Part shown: positions 1 to 7,142 of the stretch, in pieces
Position numbering within the stretch: the first letter of the stretch is position 1
How the letters are laid out: each line of letters opens with the position of its first letter
Assembly: GCF_937934665.1 (NCBI RefSeq)
Contig: NZ_CALGYW010000085.1
Location: 1-24,028, forward strand
Reading direction: 5' to 3'
Origin: an uncultured Anaerococcus sp.
Lineage (GTDB): Bacteria > Bacillota > Clostridia > Tissierellales > Peptoniphilaceae
Length of the DNA stretch: 24,028 nt
Notes under the pieces: model-generated
What the model was told of the DNA's origin: nothing
Databases searched by the model: none
Seen by the model: the letters and a program-made list of their open reading frames with translations, nothing else
Program-made: the position numbers and the translations under genes

Positions 1-1
1 C

Positions 2-1000
2 TTATTTCTTATAATACAAATCATCTGTAGGTCTTTTTCCTTGGAAAATATTTTTATCCAGGGCTTCTAACTTATCCATATAGATTTCAAATACTCCTAC
101 CATTGTATCTGAATCTATAAAAGTATTGTCCATTGAATTGTATATTTTTACCACTTCTTCATTTGTAACATCATGTTTATTTATCAATTTTTGCGATAAT
201 ATAATATTTTCATCTATAGATTTTTGAGCTTGTTTGTAAGTAGATAAAAATCTATCAAAGCTTTCCTTATTGTCCTTTAAGTAATTTTTATTTACTATTA
301 TTACATCTGATAGAAAATCACCTTTAGAATCTACACTAGAATTTGGTATCATTGATATAAGCTCATTTATATCAAATTCATAGTATGATTTATCTTCTAT
401 AGCCTTTGAATAATATGGTTCAGATAGGATTGCTATTACGTTTTCTGATCCATCCAGGTTCTTTAACAAATCTTTTTGACTGGAGTACGTTTCTGTGCTT
501 ATTCTCATTAATCCTTTAAGAAAACCAAGTTTGGTATCAATAAGTTTATCTAATGAATCATTAAGCTCAGGTACCATTATTCTCTTACCTGCCATATCCT
601 TAGGATTATTTATTTGCTTATCTCCAATGATATGGAGATTATTAACGGTAGTTATTGCACTAAGTTTTATATTTTCATTTGTTTTATTATATAGGTCAAC
701 AACCTGGTAAGCAGGTACGATTGCTATATCAAAATCTAAATTTTCTATTTGAGTCAAGTTATTTATACTTGTACTTTGGTAAATATCTTTACTTTCCTCA
801 CTTAATTTATCCATTACAATATCAGAAGAAAAAGTTGCAGATTTTATATTTACCTTGTTTGTTATAGTTTTTTTCTCTACTTCGATAACGTCCTTTTCAA
901 GTTTTTCAATCTTTTGAGGCTCCTTTTTTTGAAATAGGGTGCAACTAGTTAGTAATAATATAGGTAATATTACTACTAGCAATTTTTTTAATTTATTCAC
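2..1000 (-). CDS. ABC transporter substrate-binding lipoprotein (SsuA/NMT1-like)
   Basis: This is probably the extracytoplasmic solute-binding subunit of an ABC importer of the nitrate/sulfonate/taurine or thiamine-precursor type, held on the membrane by a lipid anchor. The 332-residue product begins with a lysine-rich n-region and a hydrophobic core ending in the lipobox L-T-S-C, so Cys20 is the predicted lipidated residue. The C-terminal GKRPTDDLYY segment resembles the end of SsuA-like binding proteins. The start is GTG (998-1000), preceded by GGAGAG six bases upstream. This start overlaps the recR stop by 8 bases, so translation is probably coupled to the dnaX-ybaB-recR operon. The stop is complete at 2-4. 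Permease and ATPase partners, if present, lie beyond the left edge. The substrate cannot be told from sequence alone. Confidence 0.8.
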   Translation of the reverse strand: MNKLKKLLVVILPILLLTSCTLFQKKEPQKIEKLEKDVIEVEKKTITNKVNIKSATFSSDIVMDKLSEESKDIYQSTSINNLTQIENLDFDIAIVPAYQVVDLYNKTNENIKLSAITTVNNLHIIGDKQINNPKDMAGKRIMVPELNDSLDKLIDTKLGFLKGLMRISTETYSSQKDLLKNLDGSENVIAILSEPYYSKAIEDKSYYEFDINELISMIPNSSVDSKGDFLSDVIIVNKNYLKDNKESFDRFLSTYKQAQKSIDENIILSQKLINKHDVTNEEVVKIYNSMDNTFIDSDTMVGVFEIYMDKLEALDKNIFQGKRPTDDLYYKK

Positions 1001-1598
1001 TTACATCTCTCCTATCTTCGAGAGCTCTCTCTAAAGTTAATTGGTCAAAGTACTCTAGGTGAGATCCTACTGGAATACCCTGGGCAATTTTTGAGATTTT
1101 TATATCCCTTCCTTTTAGGAGATTGGTTATAAAAAGAATAGTGGTTTCTCCTTCTATGGTTGAAGAAATTGCAAGTATTATTTCCTTGATATTCTCTTTA
1201 TCTAACCTTTCCATAAGCTTATCTATATTTAGCTTATCTGGGCTTATATCATCTGATGGCGAAATTAGCCCACCTAGAACATGGTATTTGCCCCTATAGG
1301 CACCGGATTTTTCTATAGCGATTAGATTTCTTACATCTTCTACTATACAAAGATACTCTTCTTCCCTGGTAAAGTCCCTACAAATATTACAGGTCTCTTC
1401 TTCGGTAAGATTTCCACATATTTTGCAATGGTGGATTCTCTCCTTGACTTCTATTAAGGATTTGGAGAATTCTTCAACGCTTTTTTGTTCTTCATCTACT
1501 ATGCTCATCGCAAGTCTTTCAGCGCTTTTCCTTCCTATAGTTGGTAATTTTTGAAATTCTTCTATTAAATTATTTAGTGACTCTGGTAAAATCGCCAT
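993..1598 (-). CDS. recR: Recombination mediator protein RecR
   Basis: RecR works with RecO/RecF to load RecA on gapped DNA. The 201-residue length is normal. In order it shows a helix-hairpin-helix region (LPTIGRKSAERLA, about residues 18-30), a four-cysteine zinc site (C58, C61, C70, C73) and a Toprim domain starting near residue 84 (CIVEDVRNL), followed by the YRGKYHVLGG segment typical of the family. The ATG overlaps the ybaB stop in a TAATG arrangement, a sign of translational coupling. The order dnaX-ybaB-recR is conserved across many bacteria, which supports the call. Confidence 0.97.
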   Translation of the reverse strand: MAILPESLNNLIEEFQKLPTIGRKSAERLAMSIVDEEQKSVEEFSKSLIEVKERIHHCKICGNLTEEETCNICRDFTREEEYLCIVEDVRNLIAIEKSGAYRGKYHVLGGLISPSDDISPDKLNIDKLMERLDKENIKEIILAISSTIEGETTILFITNLLKGRDIKISKIAQGIPVGSHLEYFDQLTLERALEDRRDVSE

Positions 1599-1933
1599 TA
1601 CATTAAACCAGGAATATTAATTCCACCGGTTAGTTTACCCATATTTTCTTCATTAAATTTGTCAGCTTGGCTAATAGCATCATTAATGGCAACCATGATT
1701 AAATCTTGGAGCATTTCAACATCATCTGGGTCAACTACATCTGGGTCTATTTTTATAGATTTTACTTCTTTTTTGCCGTTTACTGTTGCTTCTACTACTC
1801 CACCTCCTGCAGAAGATGTAAATTCTTTTTCTTCAAGCTCTTGTTGAGCCTTTTCCATATCTTGTTGCATCTTCTTTACTTGTTTCATCATATTGTTCAT
1901 GTTTGGCATTCCGCCTCTAAAATTTCTTGCCAT
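1598..1933 (-). CDS. ybaB: YbaB/EbfC nucleoid-associated protein
   Basis: This is a small DNA-binding protein of the YbaB/EbfC family, which forms tweezer-like dimers and associates with the nucleoid. The 111-residue product begins with a glycine/methionine-rich tail (RGGMPNMNNMMKQ), continues with a charged helix (MQQDMEKAQQELEEKEF) and then has the family core GGGVVEATVNGKKEV and DPDDVEMLQDLI. Length and motif order are those of the family. It sits between dnaX (9-base gap upstream) and recR (one-base overlap), its usual position. Its exact role is poorly defined even in model bacteria. Confidence 0.95.
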   Translation of the reverse strand: MARNFRGGMPNMNNMMKQVKKMQQDMEKAQQELEEKEFTSSAGGGVVEATVNGKKEVKSIKIDPDVVDPDDVEMLQDLIMVAINDAISQADKFNEENMGKLTGGINIPGLM

Positions 1934-1942
1934 TATTTCCTC

Positions 1943-3631
1943 CTATTTTATAATTAATTCATTATCAAAAATATTTTTAAGTTTATCTATTGTATCACTC
2001 GAATCTTTTTTAGTTCCTTGTTTCTTTTCCTTATCTTCTTTTCCTGTAAGTAAAGTAAAATTCACTTCTTTTTTTAGAATAGTAGAAAGCTTTTCACTTA
2101 TTTCATCTATTTTAGTTTCTATGAATATCCTATAAAACTCATCTTCTATAAAAAGAGTAAAGTCCTCACCTGTATATTGATAATTAAATCCTTCGTCTTT
2201 AAAAAGACTATTTAGCATAGTTCCAGATGTATAAACAATCATTTCTCTTATCTCATGAACTGTTTTAGGATCAAGAGTTATACTAGAAGAAATATCTTCA
2301 CTAGTAGGTATATCCGCTTTCCCTTGATTCTTATCTTTCTTATTATCCTTAGCTAAAGTTTTACCAGTATCAATCTCACCTAAAACTTGATTTCTACTAT
2401 TGCTATCCTCATTAACAGAACTTTGATCATAAGAACTCACACTTGGAGTGAAATTTTCTAACCTTTTATCTATTATTCCGTTAATAGTATCAACTATATC
2501 TGACTGTCCTAATCTTTCAAGTTTCTCAACTCTCGATCTTAAACTATTAATATCTACTGTATCAATTAGCCTTAAAATCAATACTTCGCTTAGTATGTCA
2601 GTGTTAGATGAGCTATTAATTTTGATAGAATATTCATTTAATATATCAAGACTTGTTAATATTCTTTCTAAGCTTATATCCTCTATCTTTTCTTTTAGAA
2701 GTTTAAGTCTTTCTCGATTTTCAAAATCTGCCTCATCTCCGCCTATCTTTAAAAGCATTAAGTCCCTATAAAAATTAATTAGAGAATCTACTATATCAAG
2801 GTTGGACTTACCATCGTCTCTTATGGAAACAAGGTATTTTAAACTTTGCCTTTGATCTTTTACTAAAATACTTCCTACAAGCTTATCAACCTTTTCAAAA
2901 TCTACTGAGCCTAAAATAAATTCTACGTCTTTTAGCAAAAATTCTTTCTTATCAAAAGATAAAACCTGGTCAAGGATGCTAAGAGCATCTCTCATCGCTC
3001 CTTTGGCCTTTCTTATGATAAGATCAATGGCTTCATTTTCCATTTTTATATCTTGATCTTTTAAGATTATATTTATCTGCTCTTTGATTTTAGATGAATC
3101 TATCTTATTAAATTCAAATTTTTGAACCCTTGATAAAATAGTCTTAGGAATTTTTTCAATCTCTGTAGTTGCCAAGATAAATACCAAGTGTTTTGGTGGC
3201 TCTTCCATGATTTTAAGTAGAGCATTAAAAGCTTCCCTAGTTATCATATGAGCCTCGTCTATTATGTAGACCTTATATTTTAAATTTGCAGGTGGATAAA
3301 TAACATTATCTTTAAGATTTCTTATATCATCTATTCTTCTGTTACTAGCAGCATCCATCTCTACAACATCAAGACTTGTCTCTTCATCTATCTGCCTACA
3401 GTTTTCACACTCTAGGCATGGAGATCCATCTTTTGGATTTAAACAATTGATTGCCTTAGCAAAAATCTTTGCCGCCGATGTCTTACCACATCCTCTCTCT
3501 CCCGCAAATAAATAGGCGTGAGAAAAATTATTATTTTTTACTTGATTTTTTAATACATTTATAACCTTGTCTTGACCAAGAACCTGGTCAAAAACCCTAG
3601 GTCGATATTGTCTATATAAAGCTTTTGCCAT
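1943..3631 (-). CDS. dnaX: DNA polymerase III subunit tau/gamma (clamp-loader ATPase)
   Basis: DnaX is the AAA+ motor of the sliding-clamp loader. Residues about 15-215 form the ATPase domain. The Walker A GERGCGKT is at 44-51, zinc-site cysteines are at 63, 72, 75 and 78, the Walker B DEAH is at 125-128, and the SRC-like motif is SRV with the arginine finger at R168. The collar domain follows. A low-complexity linker (about 390-455) rich in Ser, Asn, Asp and Lys leads to a C-terminal domain. At 562 residues it is a full tau-like protein. It is the first gene of the operon, with AAGGAAGG before the ATG and an extended -10 promoter at 3653-3661. An A7 run near the 3' end is discussed among the rejected items. 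Confidence 0.97.
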   Translation of the reverse strand: MAKALYRQYRPRVFDQVLGQDKVINVLKNQVKNNNFSHAYLFAGERGCGKTSAAKIFAKAINCLNPKDGSPCLECENCRQIDEETSLDVVEMDAASNRRIDDIRNLKDNVIYPPANLKYKVYIIDEAHMITREAFNALLKIMEEPPKHLVFILATTEIEKIPKTILSRVQKFEFNKIDSSKIKEQINIILKDQDIKMENEAIDLIIRKAKGAMRDALSILDQVLSFDKKEFLLKDVEFILGSVDFEKVDKLVGSILVKDQRQSLKYLVSIRDDGKSNLDIVDSLINFYRDLMLLKIGGDEADFENRERLKLLKEKIEDISLERILTSLDILNEYSIKINSSSNTDILSEVLILRLIDTVDINSLRSRVEKLERLGQSDIVDTINGIIDKRLENFTPSVSSYDQSSVNEDSNSRNQVLGEIDTGKTLAKDNKKDKNQGKADIPTSEDISSSITLDPKTVHEIREMIVYTSGTMLNSLFKDEGFNYQYTGEDFTLFIEDEFYRIFIETKIDEISEKLSTILKKEVNFTLLTGKEDKEKKQGTKKDSSDTIDKLKNIFDNELIIK

Positions 3632-3652
3632 AGCCTTCCTTTCTCCCTACTA

Positions 3653-3661
3653 ATTATACCA
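3653..3661 (-). promoter_or_regulatory. Extended -10 promoter of the dnaX operon
   Basis: Read on the minus strand this is TGGTATAAT, a perfect -10 hexamer with the TG extension, ending 21 bases before the dnaX ATG. No good -35 hexamer is visible at 16-18 bases, as is common for extended -10 promoters. It diverges from the tRNA-Ser promoter about 30 bases away. Confidence 0.6.
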
Positions 3662-3690
3662 CATTATTAAAAAATATTTAGATTTTTATT

Positions 3691-3718
3691 TTGCATAAAA
3701 ACCAATCTAAGGTATAGT
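3691..3718 (+). promoter_or_regulatory. Promoter of the tRNA-Ser / SRP RNA unit
   Basis: TTGCAT (3691-3696) and TATAGT (3713-3718) are separated by 16 bases, giving an expected start about 8-10 bases before the tRNA. This fits a strong housekeeping RNA promoter with a minimal leader. The call is by hexamer inspection only. Confidence 0.55.
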
Positions 3719-3733
3719 AAGTTATTGTAGCAT

Positions 3734-3824
3734 GGAGAGCTGTCCGAGCGGTTGAAGGAGCACGATTGGAAATCGTGTATACAGTTTTTATGTATCATGG
3801 GTTCAAATCCCATGCTCTCCGCCA
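3734..3824 (+). tRNA. tRNA-Ser (anticodon GGA)
   Basis: The acceptor strands GGAGAGC and GCTCTCC (3814-3820) pair fully. The anticodon stem CACGA/TCGTG encloses the loop TTGGAAA with anticodon GGA at 3768-3770, reading UCC/UCU. A long variable arm (ATACA/TGTAT) marks a class II tRNA, as expected for serine. The T arm is ATGGG-TTCAAAT-CCCAT. The CCA tail is encoded (3822-3824) after discriminator G. Confidence 0.97.
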
Positions 3825-3825
3825 T

Positions 3826-4088
3826 GCACTAGACAGGGAACTAGCGGTGCCTTGTAACCTGCAATCCGCTATAGCAGGGTTTAAGTCCCAATGGAGGGCT
3901 TTTAGCAAAATAAAAGAATAGGAAAATTAGTGTTGATTGATAGATCTTACGCAACATAAGACTGTGAACCATGTCAGGAGGGGAACCTAGCAGCATTAAG
4001 CAGCCTCTTATGTGTGCCGTAAGGCAACCTATCATGAGCTAGTTCTCCTAGAACCTATATTAGGCTAACTGTTCGATATTGGGTGTGC
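3826..4088 (+). ncRNA. ffs: Signal recognition particle RNA, large bacterial type
   Basis: This is the RNA scaffold of the signal recognition particle, which binds Ffh and targets ribosomes making membrane or secreted proteins. The 5' Alu domain is recognisable from AGCGGTGCCTTGTAACC and AATCCGCTATAGCAGGG. The S-domain tip at 3973-3994 reads GUCAGG-AGG-GGAA-CCU-AGCAGC: a GGAA tetraloop with the invariant symmetric and asymmetric loops that bind the Ffh M domain, and a compensated AGG/CCU stem. GCAC at 3826-3829 can pair with GTGC at 4085-4088, which sets the approximate ends and gives about 263 nucleotides, close to the Bacillus size. It begins one base after the tRNA-Ser CCA and ends just before a terminator. 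The ends are approximate. Confidence 0.93.
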
Positions 4089-4100
4089 TTACATATAACT

Positions 4101-4127
4101 AACTCCAAGTCATCTTGGAGTTTTTTT
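4101..4127 (+). terminator. Intrinsic terminator after the SRP RNA
   Basis: AACTCCAAG, loop TCAT, CTTGGAGTT, then a run of T: a perfect 9-base-pair stem with a U tract. It closes the tRNA-Ser/SRP RNA transcript immediately upstream of the CBS-gene promoter. Confidence 0.9.
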
Positions 4128-4149
4128 ATACTTAAAATATAATTTGTGT

Positions 4150-4155
4150 TATAAT
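4150..4155 (+). promoter_or_regulatory. -10 element of the CBS-domain gene
   Basis: A perfect TATAAT sits 25 bases before the preferred TTG start. A -35 hexamer is not convincing, because the stretch upstream is the T tract of the SRP terminator. A start of transcription near 4161-4163 would leave the ATG at 4166 almost leaderless, which helps choose the TTG start. Confidence 0.5.
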
Positions 4156-4167
4156 AATACTAGATAT

Positions 4168-4177
4168 GAGAGGTGAT
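4168..4177 (+). promoter_or_regulatory. Ribosome binding site that decides a TTG start
   Basis: GAGAGGTGAT is close to the full anti-Shine-Dalgarno complement and ends three bases before TTG at 4181. The in-frame ATG at 4166 lies upstream of this site and has no Shine-Dalgarno sequence of its own, so the TTG is the better start. Confidence 0.7.
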
Positions 4178-4180
4178 AAA

Positions 4181-4645
4181 TTGATTGGAGAAAACTTTAC
4201 CAAACTTTTTAATAGACCAACTACCAACCTAATGATACCAGCAAGCCAAGTAGCAGTGGTAAACGAAAATGATTCCTTACTCCATGCAACTTTAGTTCTA
4301 GCTTCTTCTGGTTATCAGATCATACCTGTAATTGACGATGATAACTGTGTTAGAGGGCTTATATCCATACCCCAGATAGTAAGAAGTTTTGATAACCTAT
4401 CGCTTTTTAACGAAGAAAAGCTTGCAAAATTACAAGTAAAAGAAGCAATGAACCAAGTAGTTCCGATCTTGTTTGATAATTATGAACTTGAAGATGTAAT
4501 TTCTCTGTTAATCGATAATAACTTTGTATGTATAACTTTGAAAAATGGTTATTTTTTAGGCATCATTCCAAGAAAGGTTGTCCTAGAAAGATTTACTCAA
4601 GTAGCCCACAATTTAGAAAAAGAATATAAACTCATAAAAAAATAG
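4181..4645 (+). CDS. cbpB: Two-CBS-domain protein, CbpB-like (candidate c-di-AMP binder)
   Basis: The product is 154 residues from the TTG start (159 if ATG 4166 were used). It consists almost only of a Bateman module. CBS repeat 1 spans about residues 14-66 (MIPASQVAVVNENDSLLHA to GLISIPQIV) and repeat 2 about 82-140 (VKEAMNQVVPILFDNYELEDVI to GIIPRKVV). Stand-alone proteins of this architecture in Firmicutes include CbpB/YkuL, which binds cyclic di-AMP and in Bacillus signals to the stringent-response enzyme Rel. That assignment rests on architecture and resemblance, so ligand binding is inferred. It is the only plus-strand protein gene here, monocistronic between the SRP terminator and a bidirectional hairpin. 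Confidence 0.75.
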   Translation: MIGENFTKLFNRPTTNLMIPASQVAVVNENDSLLHATLVLASSGYQIIPVIDDDNCVRGLISIPQIVRSFDNLSLFNEEKLAKLQVKEAMNQVVPILFDNYELEDVISLLIDNNFVCITLKNGYFLGIIPRKVVLERFTQVAHNLEKEYKLIKK

Positions 4646-4687
4646 TGATGTAACAGAATAGGCAAGCTATTCTGCCATCACTATTTT
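4636..4687. terminator. Bidirectional terminator between convergent genes
   Basis: The outer arms AATAGTGATG (4641-4650) and CATCACTATT (4676-4685) and the inner arms CAGAATAG (4654-4661) and CTATTCTG (4667-4674) pair. A-rich sequence lies on the left and T-rich on the right, so both strands can end here. The stem starts within the stop codon of the CBS gene and lies 5 bases beyond the GlgB-like stop. Confidence 0.85.
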
Positions 4688-4692
4688 AATTC

Positions 4693-6348
4693 TTATACTA
4701 TTTTAAAGACAGCTGAACCAAAATCTTCAATTCCTATCTCTTCACCTTTTTTCACTTTACCATTTATATTTCCACTACCACCGTATTTTAAATCATTAGT
4801 ATTAATAATCTCCTCTAGGCTATATGGACTGGTTATCTCGTAGTCAATATCAGTAAAGTTTACTAGGACTAGGAATCTCTCTTTTTTAAATGATCTCTCA
4901 TAGGCATAGATGCTATATCCATCAACGTCAAATATTTTAACTTCAGACTCATCAGAAGAAAAAACCTTAGTAGTTAGGAAAATTTTTGCTAAGTCTTTAT
5001 AATATGCATTAAATTCTTTATTTGAAATTTCTTCTGGATTAAAATCATTATATATAGAAAATGTCCTCATATCAGCAAGCTCATCACCCATAAAAATTAA
5101 CTTAGATGATTTTAGAGTCATCAAAAAAGAAAATAGGGTTTTTAGTTGTTCGATCTTTCTATCATCAGAAAACATCTTCATAGCAAGGTTTGCCTCATGT
5201 AAGAAGCTATCAACATATGAAAAACCGAAGATCTTGGATGGATTTTCATTTTGTATTAAATTTCTGATATAAGCTTGATAAGACGCCCTATCTATTGGTA
5301 GTTTTTGGAAAACTTCCGTAATTTTTCTAAATTCGCTATCAAATACTAGGTCAAAGTCTACGCCTAAATCTTCATAAACTCCGTTAAAACCTGCAAGTGA
5401 ATAGGATTTATTTTTATCTATAAGACTATTTATATTTTTTAATAGGTCTATCCAAGCTTCATTTATCCCCCTATTTATATCTCCCTGCCAATAAAGCATA
5501 TTTTCAGCAGATGGGAAATATATGGCATCTACCCTTAATTCTTTGACATAATAATTTACAAGTGATTGCAAATAAGATTTGGTTAAATTTTTCTCTGGAT
5601 CAAAATTTATTGAACCGTAATAATTATGTTTTATATTTTCATAATCATAGTTGTAGAGGTTTGTGCCGTCAAACTTATCTAAGTATAAAAAATCCGGATC
5701 AAATTCTGCTATATCAAGCTCAACTATTAGTCCGATTTTTTCCTTGTGAATGAGGTCAACAAAATATTTAAAATCATCTAAACTACCATATCTTTCAGAA
5801 AATGCAAAAAGACCAAGGGATGAATAACCCATTTGCTTATAGTTTTTATATTCAGATATGGGCATAAGCTGGATGTGAGAAAAGTGATTTTCTTTTAGGT
5901 GACCTATAAGATCTTCATAAACTTTAACCTTATCTTCCCTGTCTCTAAAAAGAGAACCTAAATGGACTTGATAAATATTTTTTGGTTTAGAATTAGCCTT
6001 CTTATGTTTAAATTTATAGGTCGAGTCATAAATTATAGAAACTCCCTCATCTAAGGATATTTTTTTTGAATAAGGATCTAGTTTTTTATATAAGTTACCG
6101 TCCTTATCTTCAACAAAAAATTGATACCTATCTCCATCTTTTACTCCATCAATACTTACAGAAAAAACTCCTGTTGAGTATTTTCTAAGTGGAGCTTTCT
6201 CCCAATTATTAAAATCACCTGCAAGATAGACATTTTTCGCTTCTGGAGCAAGAAGTCTAAAAATATAATCCTTATCTTTTCTCTTATGGGCCCCAAAAAA
6301 TTCAAAGCCCTCTGATGATTTACCATTAAGGTAATCTCTAGTATTCAT
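4693..6348 (-). CDS. GlgB-like GH13 protein with degenerate active site
   Basis: The 551-residue product has the layout of a short 1,4-alpha-glucan branching enzyme: an N-terminal CBM48/E-set domain (YLAGDFNNW, 41-49), a GH13 barrel (YQVHLGSL near 126, MGYSSLGLFAFSERYGSLDDF near 173, KFDGTNLYNYD near 225, LRVDAI 271-276, IFMGDELAD near 418) and a C-terminal beta domain. Key residues differ from active GlgB. The nucleophile position D274 and D380 appear kept. The region I histidine is replaced (LDIAEFD), the AEE.. acid/base motif is replaced by LAGFNG (318-323), and the histidine before the third acid is valine (SYVDS). The protein may be non-catalytic or altered in function. GlgB is usually longer than 600 residues. 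No glycogen genes are near. It starts 20 bases after the glucosaminidase gene with AAAGGA before the ATG. Confidence 0.75.
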   Translation of the reverse strand: MNTRDYLNGKSSEGFEFFGAHKRKDKDYIFRLLAPEAKNVYLAGDFNNWEKAPLRKYSTGVFSVSIDGVKDGDRYQFFVEDKDGNLYKKLDPYSKKISLDEGVSIIYDSTYKFKHKKANSKPKNIYQVHLGSLFRDREDKVKVYEDLIGHLKENHFSHIQLMPISEYKNYKQMGYSSLGLFAFSERYGSLDDFKYFVDLIHKEKIGLIVELDIAEFDPDFLYLDKFDGTNLYNYDYENIKHNYYGSINFDPEKNLTKSYLQSLVNYYVKELRVDAIYFPSAENMLYWQGDINRGINEAWIDLLKNINSLIDKNKSYSLAGFNGVYEDLGVDFDLVFDSEFRKITEVFQKLPIDRASYQAYIRNLIQNENPSKIFGFSYVDSFLHEANLAMKMFSDDRKIEQLKTLFSFLMTLKSSKLIFMGDELADMRTFSIYNDFNPEEISNKEFNAYYKDLAKIFLTTKVFSSDESEVKIFDVDGYSIYAYERSFKKERFLVLVNFTDIDYEITSPYSLEEIINTNDLKYGGSGNINGKVKKGEEIGIEDFGSAVFKIV

Positions 6349-6368
6349 TTTTTATCCTTTCTCTAACT

Positions 6369-7079
6369 TTATTCATATTCTTCATAACCTTTAATCATTG
6401 ACCTTACAACCTCTATCATCATCCAATCAACTTTTTTTGACCAATCAGGATCAGTTGCGTAAAGTTTGCCTATGCCATTAGTAGATACTCCATTATAAAA
6501 CTTCCCATCCTCACTTAGGTATTCATTTTTTAAATGTTTTGCCACTGTAAAAATAGAAGCTCTTTCGTCCTTAAAATCTGTTGCTAAATTGTAAGGGTCA
6601 TGGTCAACTGCATTAAAGCCAAATAAATTTTTCTTATTTTTATAAAGCTCACTTGTGCCGTTTCCAGTTTCATGTTTGGCCATAGCCATAAGTAAAATTG
6701 GATTGACCCCTTCTTCCTTACTAGCGTCTTTAAAATCTTTTTCTAGACCCAGTAAATTTGTACCTCTTAGGCCCCAACCTAATTCTTCAGTAGAAAACTG
6801 GGTAAGATTTAGGGGATAAAAATCACTTGTATCCCCTATCTTTGTAGGTCCTTTTTCTATGAAATCATCTAAATCTTTTTTTAACTTTTCAAATCTTATA
6901 TCTCTCATATCCTTTAAATTTTTTGTCTCATCAGATATCTGTTTCAAACCTAATAAAAGGGCTTCTTTCCTATTTACCTTTACTTCACTAGCATAGGCCT
7001 TATTAACTAGGGTTATATTTAGGAAAATTAAAAGCATCAAGAATATAAAATTATTAATAAAACTTTTTTTATATACCAT
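6369..7079 (-). CDS. Secreted glucosaminidase (GH73/LytG-like peptidoglycan hydrolase)
   Basis: This is probably a cell-wall beta-N-acetylglucosaminidase. The 236-residue product begins with a signal peptide: basic start, hydrophobic stretch about 9-25, and an AYA-S cleavage site near residue 30. The glucosaminidase domain covers about residues 95-230. AKHETGNG carries the expected catalytic glutamate E137, followed by the typical KKNLFGFNAVDHDPY and the C-terminal LYATDPDWSKKV. No SH3 or choline-binding repeats are present, so how it attaches to the wall is not evident. It precedes the GlgB-like gene by 20 bases, probably as one transcript, and has a possible promoter at 7115-7142 overlapping the pyrE stop. 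The substrate bond is inferred from the family. Confidence 0.87.
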   Translation of the reverse strand: MVYKKSFINNFIFLMLLIFLNITLVNKAYASEVKVNRKEALLLGLKQISDETKNLKDMRDIRFEKLKKDLDDFIEKGPTKIGDTSDFYPLNLTQFSTEELGWGLRGTNLLGLEKDFKDASKEEGVNPILLMAMAKHETGNGTSELYKNKKNLFGFNAVDHDPYNLATDFKDERASIFTVAKHLKNEYLSEDGKFYNGVSTNGIGKLYATDPDWSKKVDWMMIEVVRSMIKGYEEYE

Positions 7080-7114
7080 AAGTCTCCCTTATATATAAAA
7101 TATATATTAATAAA

Positions 7115-7142
7115 ATTATATGCTTAATGCTCTATTTATCAA
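7115..7142 (-). promoter_or_regulatory. Putative promoter of the glucosaminidase/GlgB-like pair
   Basis: On the minus strand TTGATA (7137-7142) and TATAAT (7115-7120) are spaced by 16 bases. The -35 element overlaps the pyrE stop codon. No terminator is visible after pyrE, so pyr read-through could add to this promoter. Confidence 0.55.

Noticed and set aside
2066..2077. In-frame A AAA AAA slippery run in dnaX that might allow -1 frameshifting to a gamma-like product.
   Set aside because: It lies about 40 codons from the end, far past the ATPase and collar domains, and a -1 shift would only swap the tail for 11 residues before a stop. I see no stimulatory hairpin. A second A6G run (2005-2011) is in the wrong phase.
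3841..4035. A 64-codon minus-strand open frame.
   Set aside because: It lies wholly in the SRP RNA gene, whose structural motifs are clear, and has no ribosome binding site.
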